A stretch of DNA of 64,000 nt from Girardinichthys multiradiatus (lineage: Eukaryota; Chordata; Actinopteri; Cyprinodontiformes; Goodeidae): assembly GCF_021462225.1 (NCBI RefSeq), contig NC_061813.1, positions 21,104,442 to 21,168,441 of the forward strand, in the 5' to 3' direction. The translations under genes and the position numbers were made by a program. Of the stretch, positions 44,961-55,903 are shown one piece after another. The notes below the pieces were generated by a model. The model was not told the origin of the DNA. It saw only the letters and a program-made list of their open reading frames with translations, and made no database searches. Within the stretch, counting starts at the first letter, position 1, and every line of letters starts with the position of its first letter.

Positions 44961-46608
44961 TATCTACTCATGACACGTTAATCAAGTGCTATTGCTGTTT
45001 TCCTTGTTAAATGACATAAAAACAATAAAGGGTGCACTTAGTTTATGCCAAGACTGTATATATATTTCGAATACTTCCTCCTTGACTATTGAAATGAGTT
45101 TCATATCTCTTTTATCATTTCAATTATCTATTCAGTGTCACAATAATTTGAAGTTATTAGGTGTGATAATGATGTATGGACAATTTGGTCTCAATTGGTA
45201 ATTTTTTTTTCTCCAAATCTTAACTCATCCACTTCTAATGTTTAACTGAAAAGACTTATGACTAGCTGTCAAATGTTCTTCAAGAGTCAGTAATTAGAGA
45301 AGAAAAATGCCTGAACAATAGGTATGAAAGCTCTCTTACCATTTCTATTCAGTCTTTTCACCAGAATATTATGTCTCCAGTTTGTTGTTCTTTAACCCTT
45401 TTCCATGGCTTAAGGAGTTCAAGTTAACATTTGTTTCTTTTTTCTTTTACACTTCAGTCCCACTTGTCCTTTTGTTAAAGGGGCTTTTTAGTTTGGCAGG
45501 CTTTCTCTCTTCTATTTTTCTCATTCAACAACAACTGTGGGGACTCTCAATGCTGTCTCTGTTCTGCTGTTTGAGTGTGGCACCTTCGTTGAAATGTAAT
45601 GATCCACTCTTCTTCTCCACAGTAAAGAAAGTAGGAAGGCGAGATGAGCTCCCTGATTCTTCTAGAAAGTCAGTCGGAACATTCTGAGACAGACAGCTTC
45701 TCTTACATGGATTTTCCAGGGTTCTTTTTCCTCCAATTATCTGTTCATTATTTTTTTAAAGAAAAAAGTATAAAAACTATTGCTTGGACATACTTATAGT
45801 AACAGACCATCTATTACTTTATTGTAATGTCACATGATTTACTATCATATAGGAAGTAGGTTAGCCTCAGTACCAATAAAAGAGCTGCTCTTGGAACTCA
45901 TAAATCACTGATTGATGTTTGTAGGTTGCTGAATTTGTCTATCTTTGGCAAAAGTTTAGATATTCTTAAAATATTTTTGCTAATTCGACACAATGTACCA
46001 TATTTAAATTTAACCTTTCTATGAACTTGGTGCAAAGGCAAAACAGGCTGCCTGGTGGCTTTAACTGTGGAGTTGTTTTTCTTGTATGTAAGTAATTGGT
46101 TGCCTTGCTCCTCAAATGGCAGATGAAATGTATAAGCTTATGGGCAAAAGCATTGATGTTGTGCTGGAAAACTAAGTTTCAGCATGAACAAATCTGAAGA
46201 AAAGATGAAAAAACTCTAAATTACATAAACATAGTCCTTCCCTTTCAGGGCTCCATTCTAGACAGCAAAAACAGCCACTACCAAATCAATGAATACTAAT
46301 AAAATTGGCAATGAAAGACATCAGAGTTTATGGCTGTAGCAGGTTAATTAGATGCCTTGCTGAATAATTAATGTCCCACAGAAAATGTGGATAGAACTGA
46401 AACTATCACTCCTTGTGTGCTGTGCATGAGTTATGAGTCTACAATAAAATTTTAAATAGATGGTAAAAGCAAGCATGACAAAAAGTACAGGGACATGTTT
46501 AGCACTGATTTTCAGAAAATGAGATTTTCTTTAAATGCTGCTGGTATCTTTAGAAATACTCTACGGTGGTCATACCTCAGACCTAACACAAAACACAAAA
46601 AATATATA
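44961..46608. other. no gene recognised
   Basis: AT-rich; the ORF at 45382-45687 (101 codons) is hydrophobic but has no known pattern. Confidence 0.4.
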
Positions 46609-48176
46609 CAGGTCCTTCTCAAAAAATTAGCATATTGTGATAAAGTTCATTATTTTCCATAATGTAATGATGAAAATTTAACATTCATATATTTTAGATT
46701 CATTGCACACTAACTGAAATATTTCAGGTATTTTATTGTCTTAATACGGATGATTTTGGCATACAGCTCATGAAAACCCAAAATTCCTATCTCACAAAAT
46801 TAGCATATCATTAAAAGGGTCTCTAAACGAGCTATGAACCTAATCATCTGAATCAACGAGTTAACTCTAAACACCTGCAAAAGATTCCTGAGGCCTTTAA
46901 AACTCCCAGCCTGGTTCATCACTCAAAACCCCAATCATGGGTAAGACTGCCGACCTGACTGCTGTCCAGAAGGCCACTATTGACACCCTCAAGCAAGAGG
47001 GTAAGACACAGAAAGAAATTTCTGAACAAATAGGCTGTTCCCAGAGTGCTGTATCAAGGCACCTCAGTGGGAAGTCTGTGGGAAGGAAAAAGTGTGGCAG
47101 AAAACGCTGCACAACGACAAGAGGTTACCGGACCCTGAGGAAGATTGTGGAGAAGGGCCGATTCCAGACCTTGGGGGACCTGCGGAAGCAGTGGACTGAG
47201 TCTGGAGTAGAAACATCCAGAGCCACCGTGCACAGGCGTGTGCAGGAAATGGGCTACAGGTGCCGCATTCCCCAGACCTGGGCTACAGAGAAGCAGCACT
47301 GGACTGTTGCTCAGTGGTCCAAAGTACTTTTTTCGGATGAAAGCAAATTCTGCATGTCATTTGGAAATCAAAGTGCCAGAGTCTGGAGGAAGACTGGGGA
47401 GAAGGAAATGCCAAAATGCCAGAAGTCCAGTGTCAAGTACCCACAGTCAGTGATGGTCTGGGGTGCCGTGTCAGCTGCTGGTGTTGGTCCACTGTGTTTT
47501 ATCAAGGGCAGGGTCAATGCAGCTAGCTATCAGGAGATTTTGGAGCAATTCATGCTTCCATCTGCTGAAAAGCTTTATGGAGATGAAGATTTCGTTTTTC
47601 AGCACGACCTGGCACCTGCTCACAGTGCCAAAACCACTGGTAAATGGTTTACTGACCATGGTATCACTGTGCTCAATTGGCCTGCCAACTCTCCTGACAT
47701 GAACCCCATAGAGAATCTGTGGGATATTGTGAAGAGAACGTTGAGAGACTCAAGACCCAACACTCTGGATGAGCTAAAGGCTGCTATCGAAGCATCCTGG
47801 GCCTCCATAAGACATCAGCAGTGCCACAGGCTGATTGCCTCCATGCCACGCCGCATTGAAGCAGTCATTTCTGCAAAAGGATTCCCGACCAAGTATTGAC
47901 TGCATAACTGTACATGATTATTTGAAGGTTGACGTTGTTTGTATTAAAAACACTTTTCTTTTATTGGTCGGATGAAATATGCTAATTTTGTGAGATAGGA
48001 ATTTTGGGTTTTCATGAGCTGTATGCCAAAATCATCCGTATTAAGACAATGAAAGACCTGAAATATTTCAGTTAGTGTGCAATGAATCTAAAATATATGA
48101 ATGTTAAATTTTCATCATTACATTATAGAAAATAATGAACTTTATCACAATATGCTAATTTTTTGAGAAGGACCTG
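46609..48176 (+). mobile_element. Tc1-like transposon copy B, apparently complete
   Basis: Terminal inverted repeats of about 200 bp (46609-46808 and 47975-48176) begin caggtccttctcaaaaaatt and differ at only a few positions. TA flanks both ends. It contains the window's only uninterrupted transposase. Confidence 0.95.
46937..47899 (+). CDS. Tc1-like DD34E transposase, 320 residues, open frame
   Basis: This enzyme would bind the element ends and cut and paste the transposon into TA sites in the nucleus. Residues 1-48 form the first HTH (KTQKEISEQIGCSQSAVSRH). 49-62 are a basic GRKKCGRKR hinge that may also act as NLS, and about 63-113 form the second HTH (GVETSRATVHRRVQEMGY). The catalytic core has Asp134 (LFSDES), Asp224 (QHDLAPAH) and Glu259 (SPDMNPIENLW), with 34 residues between the last two. 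Compared with copy C, 14 residues are missing after IPQ113. Those residues link the DNA-binding and catalytic parts, so activity is doubtful despite the open frame. ATG 46937 is shared with copy C and lies 128 bp inside the left repeat's end. Full family length is about 334-340. Confidence 0.93.
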   Translation: MGKTADLTAVQKATIDTLKQEGKTQKEISEQIGCSQSAVSRHLSGKSVGRKKCGRKRCTTTRGYRTLRKIVEKGRFQTLGDLRKQWTESGVETSRATVHRRVQEMGYRCRIPQTWATEKQHWTVAQWSKVLFSDESKFCMSFGNQSARVWRKTGEKEMPKCQKSSVKYPQSVMVWGAVSAAGVGPLCFIKGRVNAASYQEILEQFMLPSAEKLYGDEDFVFQHDLAPAHSAKTTGKWFTDHGITVLNWPANSPDMNPIENLWDIVKRTLRDSRPNTLDELKAAIEASWASIRHQQCHRLIASMPRRIEAVISAKGFPTKY

Positions 48177-49258
48177 TACATTGTATGTTGAGTTTTAATC
48201 TAAAAACTGGTTAATTTGCATGCAAGGATTTCAATGTTTTTATTACTTTTATAGGTTGGACTGTCCTACTGTTTTAACAACTTCAAAGGAGAAAGAAAGA
48301 GCATCTGCATAGAGCAGCTTGATATTAAGTCAAATTGATATCATGTCAATGAGGGTAATTTTTGAGTAGCATTTACAGAAATTCCATAGCAGTGGTGATA
48401 TGTGTGGTATATGTGGTTTTTCTAAGTTGCAACATGTGATGTGTAAATGGAATATTTACACAGCTAAATAAAATCATTGGGAATAATTAGCATAAATACA
48501 ATACATTTATATTGGCTTTTTTATTTTTAATTAAAATATTGGAATAAATGCTATCATGCACTGCATTTTTTTTATTATTTCATCGGTTGTAATTAACCAA
48601 GGTGCATTTGGTCATTATTATAAATGCCATATGCATTCTGCATGCAAGAATAACTTAAAGATCTACTGAACAGCAGAAATTGAACATCAGAAAGGAGATA
48701 AAGCTCAGATCAAGCAGGAAATGTCAAGACTGTGAAGGATATGGAGAAGAGGAGTCACTGACTAGCAATCAGTGTCTCACATCAGACTCTTTGAGCTGCA
48801 GGAGAGAACTACTGTAGAAACATGCCATTTCAGTGGTGAAAATACTTATTGACTGATGGCTGTGTTCAATGAAAAAAGCAAGTCAAAAGGAAAAGTGGAT
48901 TCCTTCTGACCTCCTGCAGTAGAAAAACTGGCTCTTTCATACAAACATCATTTCGAGTGCATCAGTGTCAGCAGCCCCAGCAGTTCGTTCTCTCAGTATT
49001 CATCTAATTGCTAAAAGGCAGTAACCTCCCCAAACCACACTTAATTGTCCATGGCTTGTTTGCAAAATAACATTTCTTGGAGTTGTTTTGGTTGTTTTAC
49101 CTTTGCCAGACATATATTATGTGTTAATAGAGAGTTAGATTCTGCTTGGTGCATTAGTGACATCAAACAACCCTGTCTTGCCTGTCTGATCTTATTCCAC
49201 AATCTGTCAAGGTGTGAGGTTGGGTTGGACTGAATGGAGACAGCATTGTGTGAGGTAA
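48177..49258. other. no gene recognised
   Basis: AT-rich, motif-free. Plus ORF 49045-49233 (62 codons) has no support. Confidence 0.4.
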
Positions 49259-49294
49259 TTCAATTCAATTTAGTTTTTCAACTCAGTTTATTTA
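49259..49294 (-). repeat. LINE 3' tail, outer part (cut by Tc1 copy D)
   Basis: ttcaattcaatttag...cagtttattta is the pentamer tail and terminus of the LINE whose remainder resumes as tatagcgccaattcacaac at 62070. Joining the sides restores the order seen at 38480-38520 (inverted). Confidence 0.75.
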
Positions 49295-49545
49295 CACTGC
49301 TCAAAAAAAGGGAACACTCAAATAACACAACCTAGATCTGAAGGAATGAAATATTTTCATTGAATACTTTGTTCTGTAAAAAGTTGAATGTGCTGACAAC
49401 AAAATCACACAAAAATCAATGGAAATCAAATTTATTAACCAATGGAGGCCTGGATTTGGAGTCACACACAAAATTAAAGTGGAAAAACACACTACAGGCT
49501 GATCCAACTTTGATGTAATGTCCTTAAAACAAGTCAAAATGAGGC

Positions 49546-50400
49546 TCAGGATTGTGTGTGGCCTCCAAGTGCCTGTATGACCTCCCTACAACGCCTGGGC
49601 ATGCTCCTGATGAGACAACGGATGGTCTCCTGAGGGATCTCCTCCCAGACCTGGACTAAAGCATCCAACTCCTGGACAGTCTGTGGTGCAACGTGACGTT
49701 GGTGGATGGAGCGAGACATGATGTCCCAGATGTGCTCAATCGGATTCAGGTCTGGGGAACAGGCGGGCCAGTCCATAGCTTCAATGTCTTCATCTTGCAG
49801 GAACTGCTGACACACTCCAGCCACATGAGGTCTAGCATTGTCCTGCATTAGGAGGAACCCAGGGCCAACCGCACCAGCATATGGTCTCACAAGGGGTCTG
49901 AGGATCTCCCCCCGGTACCTAATGGCAGTCAGGCTACCTCTGGCGAGCACATGGAGGGCTGTGTGGCCCTCCAAAGAAATGCCACCCCACACCATTACTG
50001 ACACACTGCCAAACCAGTCATGCTGAAGGATGTTGCAGGCAGCAAATCGCTCTCCACGGTGTCTCCAGACTCTGTCACGTCTGTCACATGTGCTCAGTGT
50101 GAACCTGATTTCATCTGTGAAGAGCACAGGGCGCCAGTGGCGAATTTACCAATCCTGGTGTTCTCTGGCAAATGCCAAGCGTCCTGCACGGTGTTGGGCT
50201 GTGAGCACAACCCCCATTTATGGATGTCGGGCCCTCATACCATCCTCATGTAGTCGGTTTCTAACCTTTTATGCAGACACATGCACATTTGTGGCCTGCT
50301 GGAGGTCATTTTGCAGGGCTCTGGCAGTGCCACTCCTTTATTGAGTGTGTCTTGCTAATCGCCAAAGATTTCGCCCTGTTGTCTATTCCATTTGCACAAC
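49546..50400 (-). pseudogene. Tc1 transposase copy D (DD34E core intact, N-terminus decayed)
   Basis: The open part (50127-49546) begins at VLFTDEIRFTLS-type sequence with the first Asp. It holds SVMVWGGISLEGHTALHV, LLMQDNARPHVAGV (second Asp), SPDLNPIEHIWDIM (Glu) and a C-terminus PRRCREVIQALGGHTQS. Upstream, the DNA-binding half is readable only in pieces, with stops (for example TAA just before IRHWRPV near 50142). All catalytic residues survive, but the missing ends-binding domain makes it inactive. ERV2 begins 36 bp beyond 50400. Confidence 0.85.
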
Positions 50401-50435
50401 AGCATGTGAAATTGATTGTCAATCAGTGTTGCTTC

Positions 50436-50861
50436 TGTTGGAGTTGTTACCTAGAACTCCTGCGTGCTCGTTTGTTTTGGAAAAGCTATCCTATACTTTA
50501 TAGTAAAAATAAAAACACAAAGACTGCGCAGTCAAGTTTTTCTGGCCGGCCAGAGAGAAACGCTGCAGCCCCGTTGCTGCTCACCACAAACGCTTCTGCT
50601 CTCCTCTCCAGCTTCAGCAGTTTTTATTCAAAAGCAAGGCGTGTACATGCAAAGAAAAAACATACACTTTATCAGATGTCAGTTGAACTGTCTGTTTCCA
50701 TATCTTCACTGTTGCCGGGCAAATTATACCTAAGTCAAACACACACAGAGGCCTGTTAGGCAGGCCACTAAGTTACACAATACATTTTATTTCACACATT
50801 ATTAAACATAACTTGAGCATAGCAATTCAGACCCTATTAAGTATTTTAAATGTTTCCAACA
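50436..50861 (-). repeat. ERV2 3' LTR
   Basis: 426 bp, near-identical to 59949-60375, preceded on the minus strand by the purine tract AAAAGGGGGTAA (50862-50873), the plus-strand primer. The several plus ORFs in both LTRs are parallel shadows. Confidence 0.95.
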
Positions 50862-51196
50862 TTACCCCCTTTTGAAGTCTTAATAAGACTTCACCCTAAA
50901 ATGCCCGCAGATTATATTTTAAGCAACTTTAAATCTTCAGCATGCCTTCCTGCTTCTCATGATTATTCCTGGTAATACTTGTGAGTAATATAATCTTTGA
51001 TACCTGTAAAAAAGAAATTAATAGAGATACAAAAGTTTTAGTTCAGTTTTTTTTATTTTATTTAGTATTTTACAAGTGGGAGGGAAAACTCTACCACTTT
51101 CAGTGAGAGGGAAACTCAATCACTACCGCCTCTTCTCCTGATGTTCTTTCTTCTCTTCAGCTCTCAGGTTAGACTGACCTAGAGCTTTGCGTTCTC

Positions 51197-51232
51197 AATA
51201 ATCCCCAGGCGTTCTCACACCTGGGGATTATT
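51197..51232. repeat. 13-bp perfect hairpin between integrase and 3' LTR
   Basis: aataatccccagg (51197-51209) pairs with cctggggattatt (51220-51232) around a 10-nt loop. A direct repeat gcgttctca overlaps it (51189-51197, 51209-51217). It lies where env should be. Confidence 0.85.
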
Positions 51233-51283
51233 CTGCCCCTTCTGTTGTGTGAGAAATTTGATCTTCCTTCCTGGTGTTTTCTC

Positions 51284-52654
51284 TTAGGTTTTCCTGGACC
51301 TCAGCGAGGGATCTCTGTGGAGCTTCTGCTGTCGAACACTGACTCCAGTGGTACCCTTGAGTCTCACCGCGTGTGAGGTTCTTTCTGTGACCTGGAATGG
51401 ACCGGTCCACCTGGGTTCTGACCACTTCCTTTTGATCACCTTCAGCAGGACCCACTGAGCTTCCGAGGTGGTGGTGCCGTTTCTGGTCTCTGGTTTTGCT
51501 GGGACCTGTTTAGAGAACTCTGCAACAAGACTGTGGAGAGATCTGTAATAATCACGATGAGACATAGACTGTTCACATTCATTTAGAAAAGGTAGCCTGG
51601 TTTGGGGACCTGGAAATGGTCTCCCTGTCTGCAGTTCATGTGGAGTCAGACCATGCCTCTGATTCACAGAGCTTCTTACAGACATCAAGGCTAATGGCAA
51701 GGCTGTGACCCAATTCATTTTGGTCTGTGCACAGATTTTAGCCAATTTGGTTTTGAGTGTCTGATTCATTCTTTCCACCTTTCCCTGGGACTGTGGATGA
51801 TACACCATCCCAAAGGAATGTTTGAGCCCCAAAAACCTTTCCACTTCTCTGAGCTTCTCGTTTTTAAAGTGGGTGCCATTGTCTGATCTTATCTTGGCGG
51901 GAAAACCATGTCTGGGAATGTAATGATTTATCAAACACTTTACCACAGACTTGCTGTCTTCTTTCTTTGTGGGCCAGGCTTCTGGCCAGCCTGTAAATGC
52001 ATCCACACACACCAACAGATATCTGAACCCATTCACTCTTTCAGTCATATCTGTATAGTCAATGATGATTTCTTTAACTGCAATAGGATCCACTGGGAAT
52101 TTCCCTGGCGCTGGCTTCAGGGTGGGTATGGCATTGAACTGTCTGCAAATTTCACATGAGTTTATCCAATGCACTGCCATTGGTTTTAAATAGGGATGCC
52201 ACCATTGTTCGAGATTGTTTATCATTTGTGTGGTCCCTACATGCCCCATGCCATGGGCTTCTTCCAAGGCTGCTGTAGTGAGCCCTGGTGGCAGGATTGG
52301 ACGTCCGTCTGGACTCCTCCAAAGTCCATTTTGGTTCTCACTGCCTCCTCTCGCCTTCCAAACTGACTTTTCTTCTGGTGAGGCCCCCTTTTGTAGTTTC
52401 CCCACTTCCTCCAGGGTGGGTTCTGGTGTCCACCCTACCTCTGAACACAACAATATGTTTCTAGGTTGGTAACCACCGCGCTGCTTTGCCGCCTGGTCGG
52501 CCGCCTGGTTGCCCTGTGCTATTCTGGTGTTACTATTGTCGTGTCCTTTGCATTTAATAACCGCCACCTCCTGTGGTAGTAACAATGCTTCAGCCAACCT
52601 TCTCATTTCCTGTTCATGCTTGATATGTTTCTGTCCTGCTGTTCTAAACCCTGT
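51284..52654 (-). pseudogene. pol: ERV2 integrase (and RNase H end), separated from RT by one TGA
   Basis: Integrase joins viral DNA to the genome. In order the frame has an RNase H C-terminus (VAVIKCKGHDNSNTRIAQGN), then the HHCC zinc finger (AHGMGHVGT ... CEICRQF). The DD35E core follows: IIIDYTDMTER, IRSDNGTHFKN and VYHPQSQGKVERMNQ, with 35 residues between the last Asp and Glu. A C-terminal domain with VLLKVIKRKWSEPRWTGPFQ resembles the gammaretroviral GPY/F module. The domain set is complete and uninterrupted from 52606 to 51284. The only break from RT/RNase H is TGA at 52655-52657, in the same frame. All catalytic residues are present. Confidence 0.92.
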
Positions 52655-54520
52655 TCACAACCATTGCTTTAGTTCCACATGCACTGCTCCTGTGGCATAT
52701 GCTGAGTCTGTGTAAATGTTTACTTTCTGTCCTTCTCCTAATTCTAGGGCCGCTATCACTGCCAAAACCTCTGCTCTTTGTGCTGATTGTGTGTCTGTCA
52801 GTCTTTCCGCTTTCACTGTCACAAAGTCCAACCCTGTGTCCTGCACCACTGCATAAGCTGCTTTAAGTCCTTCTGTGTCATGTTTGAAACAGCAACCGTC
52901 TGTATACAGATTTCTAGCATCTGTCAGAGATGTGCTTTGTAGGTCTGGTCTGATTTTTTCATTAAACTCAACTTTTGCTGCACAGACATGTGGTTCTCCT
53001 GACGTCATTCTGTCTGCCATGTTTATGCCTTCATGTGTGTATGTGGTGTCAGGAGCTTCCAGCACCCTGCTCAGTCTCTGTTGTCTCAGTGGTGATAGTG
53101 TGAATGTTTTTGAGTTCACAAAAGCCACCACGCCATGTGATGTGAGAATATGAAGAGAGTGTCCCATAACTACATGGGCTGTTTTCTGGATTATTTTAGC
53201 CATCCTTGCTGCATGTCTGGTGCATTCATAATGTCTTTGTTCCATGTTGTCCAGCATTAAACTTATGTACATAAGGACAGTCCTGGTACCCCCTTTTTTC
53301 TGAAACAGCACCCCATTGGCTGTGTGTGCTGTTACAGGAACATCCAAATAAAATGGCAACGTGTAGTCAGGGTGTACCAAGTGTGCCGCTTGGGATAAGC
53401 TTGTTTTGAGAGTGATAAAAGCTTCTTCAGCTACTCTGGTCCATTCCAAGGGGGCAGTGAGATTTATCATGCCCTGTTTTTTCACTAGGTCTCTAAGGGG
53501 AGCTGTGAGATCAGTGTAGCCGGGGACAAAGGATCTGCTGTAACCCGTAAGGCCCAGAAATGACAGCATGTCTTTCACGAGTAATGGTTTGGGATGAGAA
53601 AGTACTGCAGATTGATGTGCAGGGGACATACCGGTCCCTGGCTGGGAGATCATCCTGCCCAAGAAGTCCACCTGTCTTCTGCAGATTTGAAGTTTGGCCG
53701 TACTGACTTTATAGCCTGTCTTGGCCAAATGTGAAAGAACAACAGCAGTAGCCTCCAAACATTCAGTTACAGTAGGTGTGGCCAAAATAATGTCATCAAC
53801 ATACTGGATGAGTGTAGTATGCGGTGGGAGTGGGCAGTCCTGTAAGGAGTCTTTAAGAACTTGGTTAAAGATTCCTGGGGAGAGAGCAAAACCCTGTGGC
53901 AAACGAGTGTATCGGTACCTATGTGATCTATAGGTGAAAGCAAAAATATCCCTGCATTCTTCAGCTAAAGGCAGGCAAAAGAAAGCATTTGCCAGGTCAA
54001 TGCATGTAAACCATGCATGTTCAGGATTAAGATTAGTGAGAGAAACATAAGGATTTGGAACAGGGACAGTAGGAGTGGACAGTGCTGCATTAACAGCCCT
54101 CAAATCGTGTGCCATTTTCCATTTCCCTGTTCCTTTTTTCTCAACTGGTAAAATAGGTGTATTCCACGGGGAGGAGTCAGCCGACTCTAATACACCGGCA
54201 TTCCATAGACCCTCAATTGTGTCCTTGATGTCCAGTTCAACAGTGGGTTTATGAGGGTATTGGGACCTCCAGATTGGTTGATCAGAAGTAAGCTGAAAAG
54301 TAATGGGAGTACAGTGTATGAGGCCCACGTCTGTGGGACCTTCTGCCCAGAGTGTGGAGGGCATGTTTTGTACAACTGCAGCTGCCAGTGGGTGATCTGA
54401 TTTTTCTCTACCATGATGTCTGTCTAACTGTACATGTTCCAGGGTGCCTACATCTGTGGAATGATTAAGAATGCGATAAGTGTTCCCTGAAGGTGAATAG
54501 GAGAGGAAGAGAGGTACCAA
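52655..54520 (-). pseudogene. pol: ERV2 reverse transcriptase and RNase H, long open segment
   Basis: A 621-codon open stretch. RT has WNTPILPVEKKGTGKWKMAH, FTCIDLANAFFCLPL (catalytic Asp), YTRLPQGFALSPGIF, QYVDDIILATPT (YVDD at residues 240-243, 53792-53803) and FLGLTGYSRSFVPGY. RNase H has NLYTDGCCFKHD, AQRAEVLAVIAALEL and NIYTDSAYATG. The frame ends at TGA 52655, where Arg is usual, then continues in phase into integrase. The entry frame differs from the protease segment upstream by one base near 54530. RT/RNase H together make the proviral DNA. The motifs favour a gamma/epsilon-like virus. Confidence 0.93.
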
Positions 54521-55345
54521 TCCTGTAGGGAGAGGGAGCGTTTTAACACACCCCCTAACTCACGTGCTTCATGTCCTGGATGAAGGGCTAAAGAAACGTG
54601 CGGAACACCATCAGACCACATTTTAAACCACCCTTCCTGGTCTTTGGATAACTTTACAGAGGCGACAACGCCCTCTGGAGCTACATAAATGTCAGTGGTG
54701 ACAATGTCCCACTTCTTACCCTCCAGCTCGTCAGCAAAGCTTTCCTGGTAGCATTCACAGTTATTTCTGTCATAAAACAGGGTGACATGTGGGGGGTCAG
54801 GAGGAGGGATGTAGGGTGCCAGGGTGGAGGTCCAGGATTTCCACCGCAGGAAAGAAGAGAGAACGCCTCTGCATGCTGTGGTTTCTGGGTGTAACAGGAC
54901 CCAGTAAATGTCAGCCATAGGATCAGGCAAGGGCTGGATTAAGTACTGTCCAGATGAGAAGGAGGTGCTGCTGCCACAAGAAAGTTGGGTGCCATTAGGG
55001 AGGTTCACCTGTAGTCCATCAGAACCACACAGAATAGTTGCGCCCATTTTGATCAATATGTCTCTGCCCAGTAAATTTACTGGTGTGTCTGTGGACACTA
55101 AGTAACTGTGGTTCAAAGTTTGCCCTCCTATTTCAGTTTTTAAGGGCTTGGTGTACGGTAGGACCTGTTTAGCCCCAGAAAACCCCATGACAGTTGTAGT
55201 CCTTGTGGAGAGTGTTGGGAGGGGCTTGTTTGATGGTTGAGTATGTAGCCCCAGTGTCCACTAGAAAAGGAAGATTTTTTCCATACACCGTCACAGAGAG
55301 TAAGGGGTCCTCAGTCCCTCTGTCCGGTGGGTTCTGTGGGGACCC
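54448..55345 (-). pseudogene. pro: ERV2 protease and pol N-terminus, frameshifted
   Basis: LPFLVDTGATYSTI (active-site Asp codon at 55256-55258) lies in the same frame as gag. About 40 bases later the frame shifts by one, and the flap and C-terminal parts follow in the other phase: VMGFSGAKQVLPYTKP and TPVNLLGRDILIKMGAT. Around 220 further residues lead to the RT entry, where the phase returns to that of gag near 54530. Retropepsin cleaves Gag and Pol as a homodimer. Both shifts are single-base, so decay is recent, but no working protease can be read. Confidence 0.87.
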
Positions 55346-55903
55346 TCAGTGGTGGTCCGGCCAGAGACCGGGTTCCTCCCAGGCTGGCAGTTGGAGTGAA
55401 GGCTGCTGCTGCTGACCTCCACGTGGTGGACCACCTCTCCCTCTGTAAGGGCGAGCTGCTGGTTTTGCAAAAGGACCATGCTGTCCATGTCTGCCCTGAG
55501 GAGTCCTGTAAGGACATTCGCGAGCCCAATGACCTGGTTCCTCGCAGTAATAACATACATCAGCATTACTCGACCTCCATGGTGGTCCTCGCTGGAATCC
55601 ACGTCTCCTGGGCCCACCCCGCCCCGGAAGCGACCAGCATGTCCCTGAGGAGGACCAGAGGCCAGTGGCCACTGTGCAAATGTGTCCTGATGTCCAGGAA
55701 ATGGAGGAGCTTGGGGTGGGTGAGACACAGCACCTTCAAACATTATTTTGGTAGGTTTATTTTCTTTTTTCTTGTCTCCTGCTTTCTGCTTAGCCTCTGC
55801 TAGCTGCATTTTTAGTAATTTAGTTTGTAATATTTTGAGCTCTTCCTCATCTTTCTTATTTTCCTCTCTTATTTTAGATAAATGGTGAATTAAATGACGG
55901 TCC
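55346..55903 (-). pseudogene. gag: ERV2 gag 3' part: linker and nucleocapsid knuckle
   Basis: The minus strand begins just left of the inserted LTR with a charged coiled stretch (IREENKKDEEELKILQTKLL, AEAKQKAGDKKKENK) and a proline-rich segment. After a one-base frame change near 55650 the nucleocapsid follows: CYYCEEPGHWARECP, a CX2CX4HX4C zinc knuckle, and an RGG/proline tail ending PDHH then TGA at 55346-55348. Protease continues in the same frame after that TGA, as in gammaretroviruses that read through the gag terminator. The frame upstream of the solo LTR and this one agree once the 1354-bp insertion plus duplication is subtracted. Confidence 0.88.

Noticed and set aside
50030..50344. 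Plus ORFs opposite copy D transposase
   Set aside because: Antisense to a recognisable transposase N-terminal remnant.
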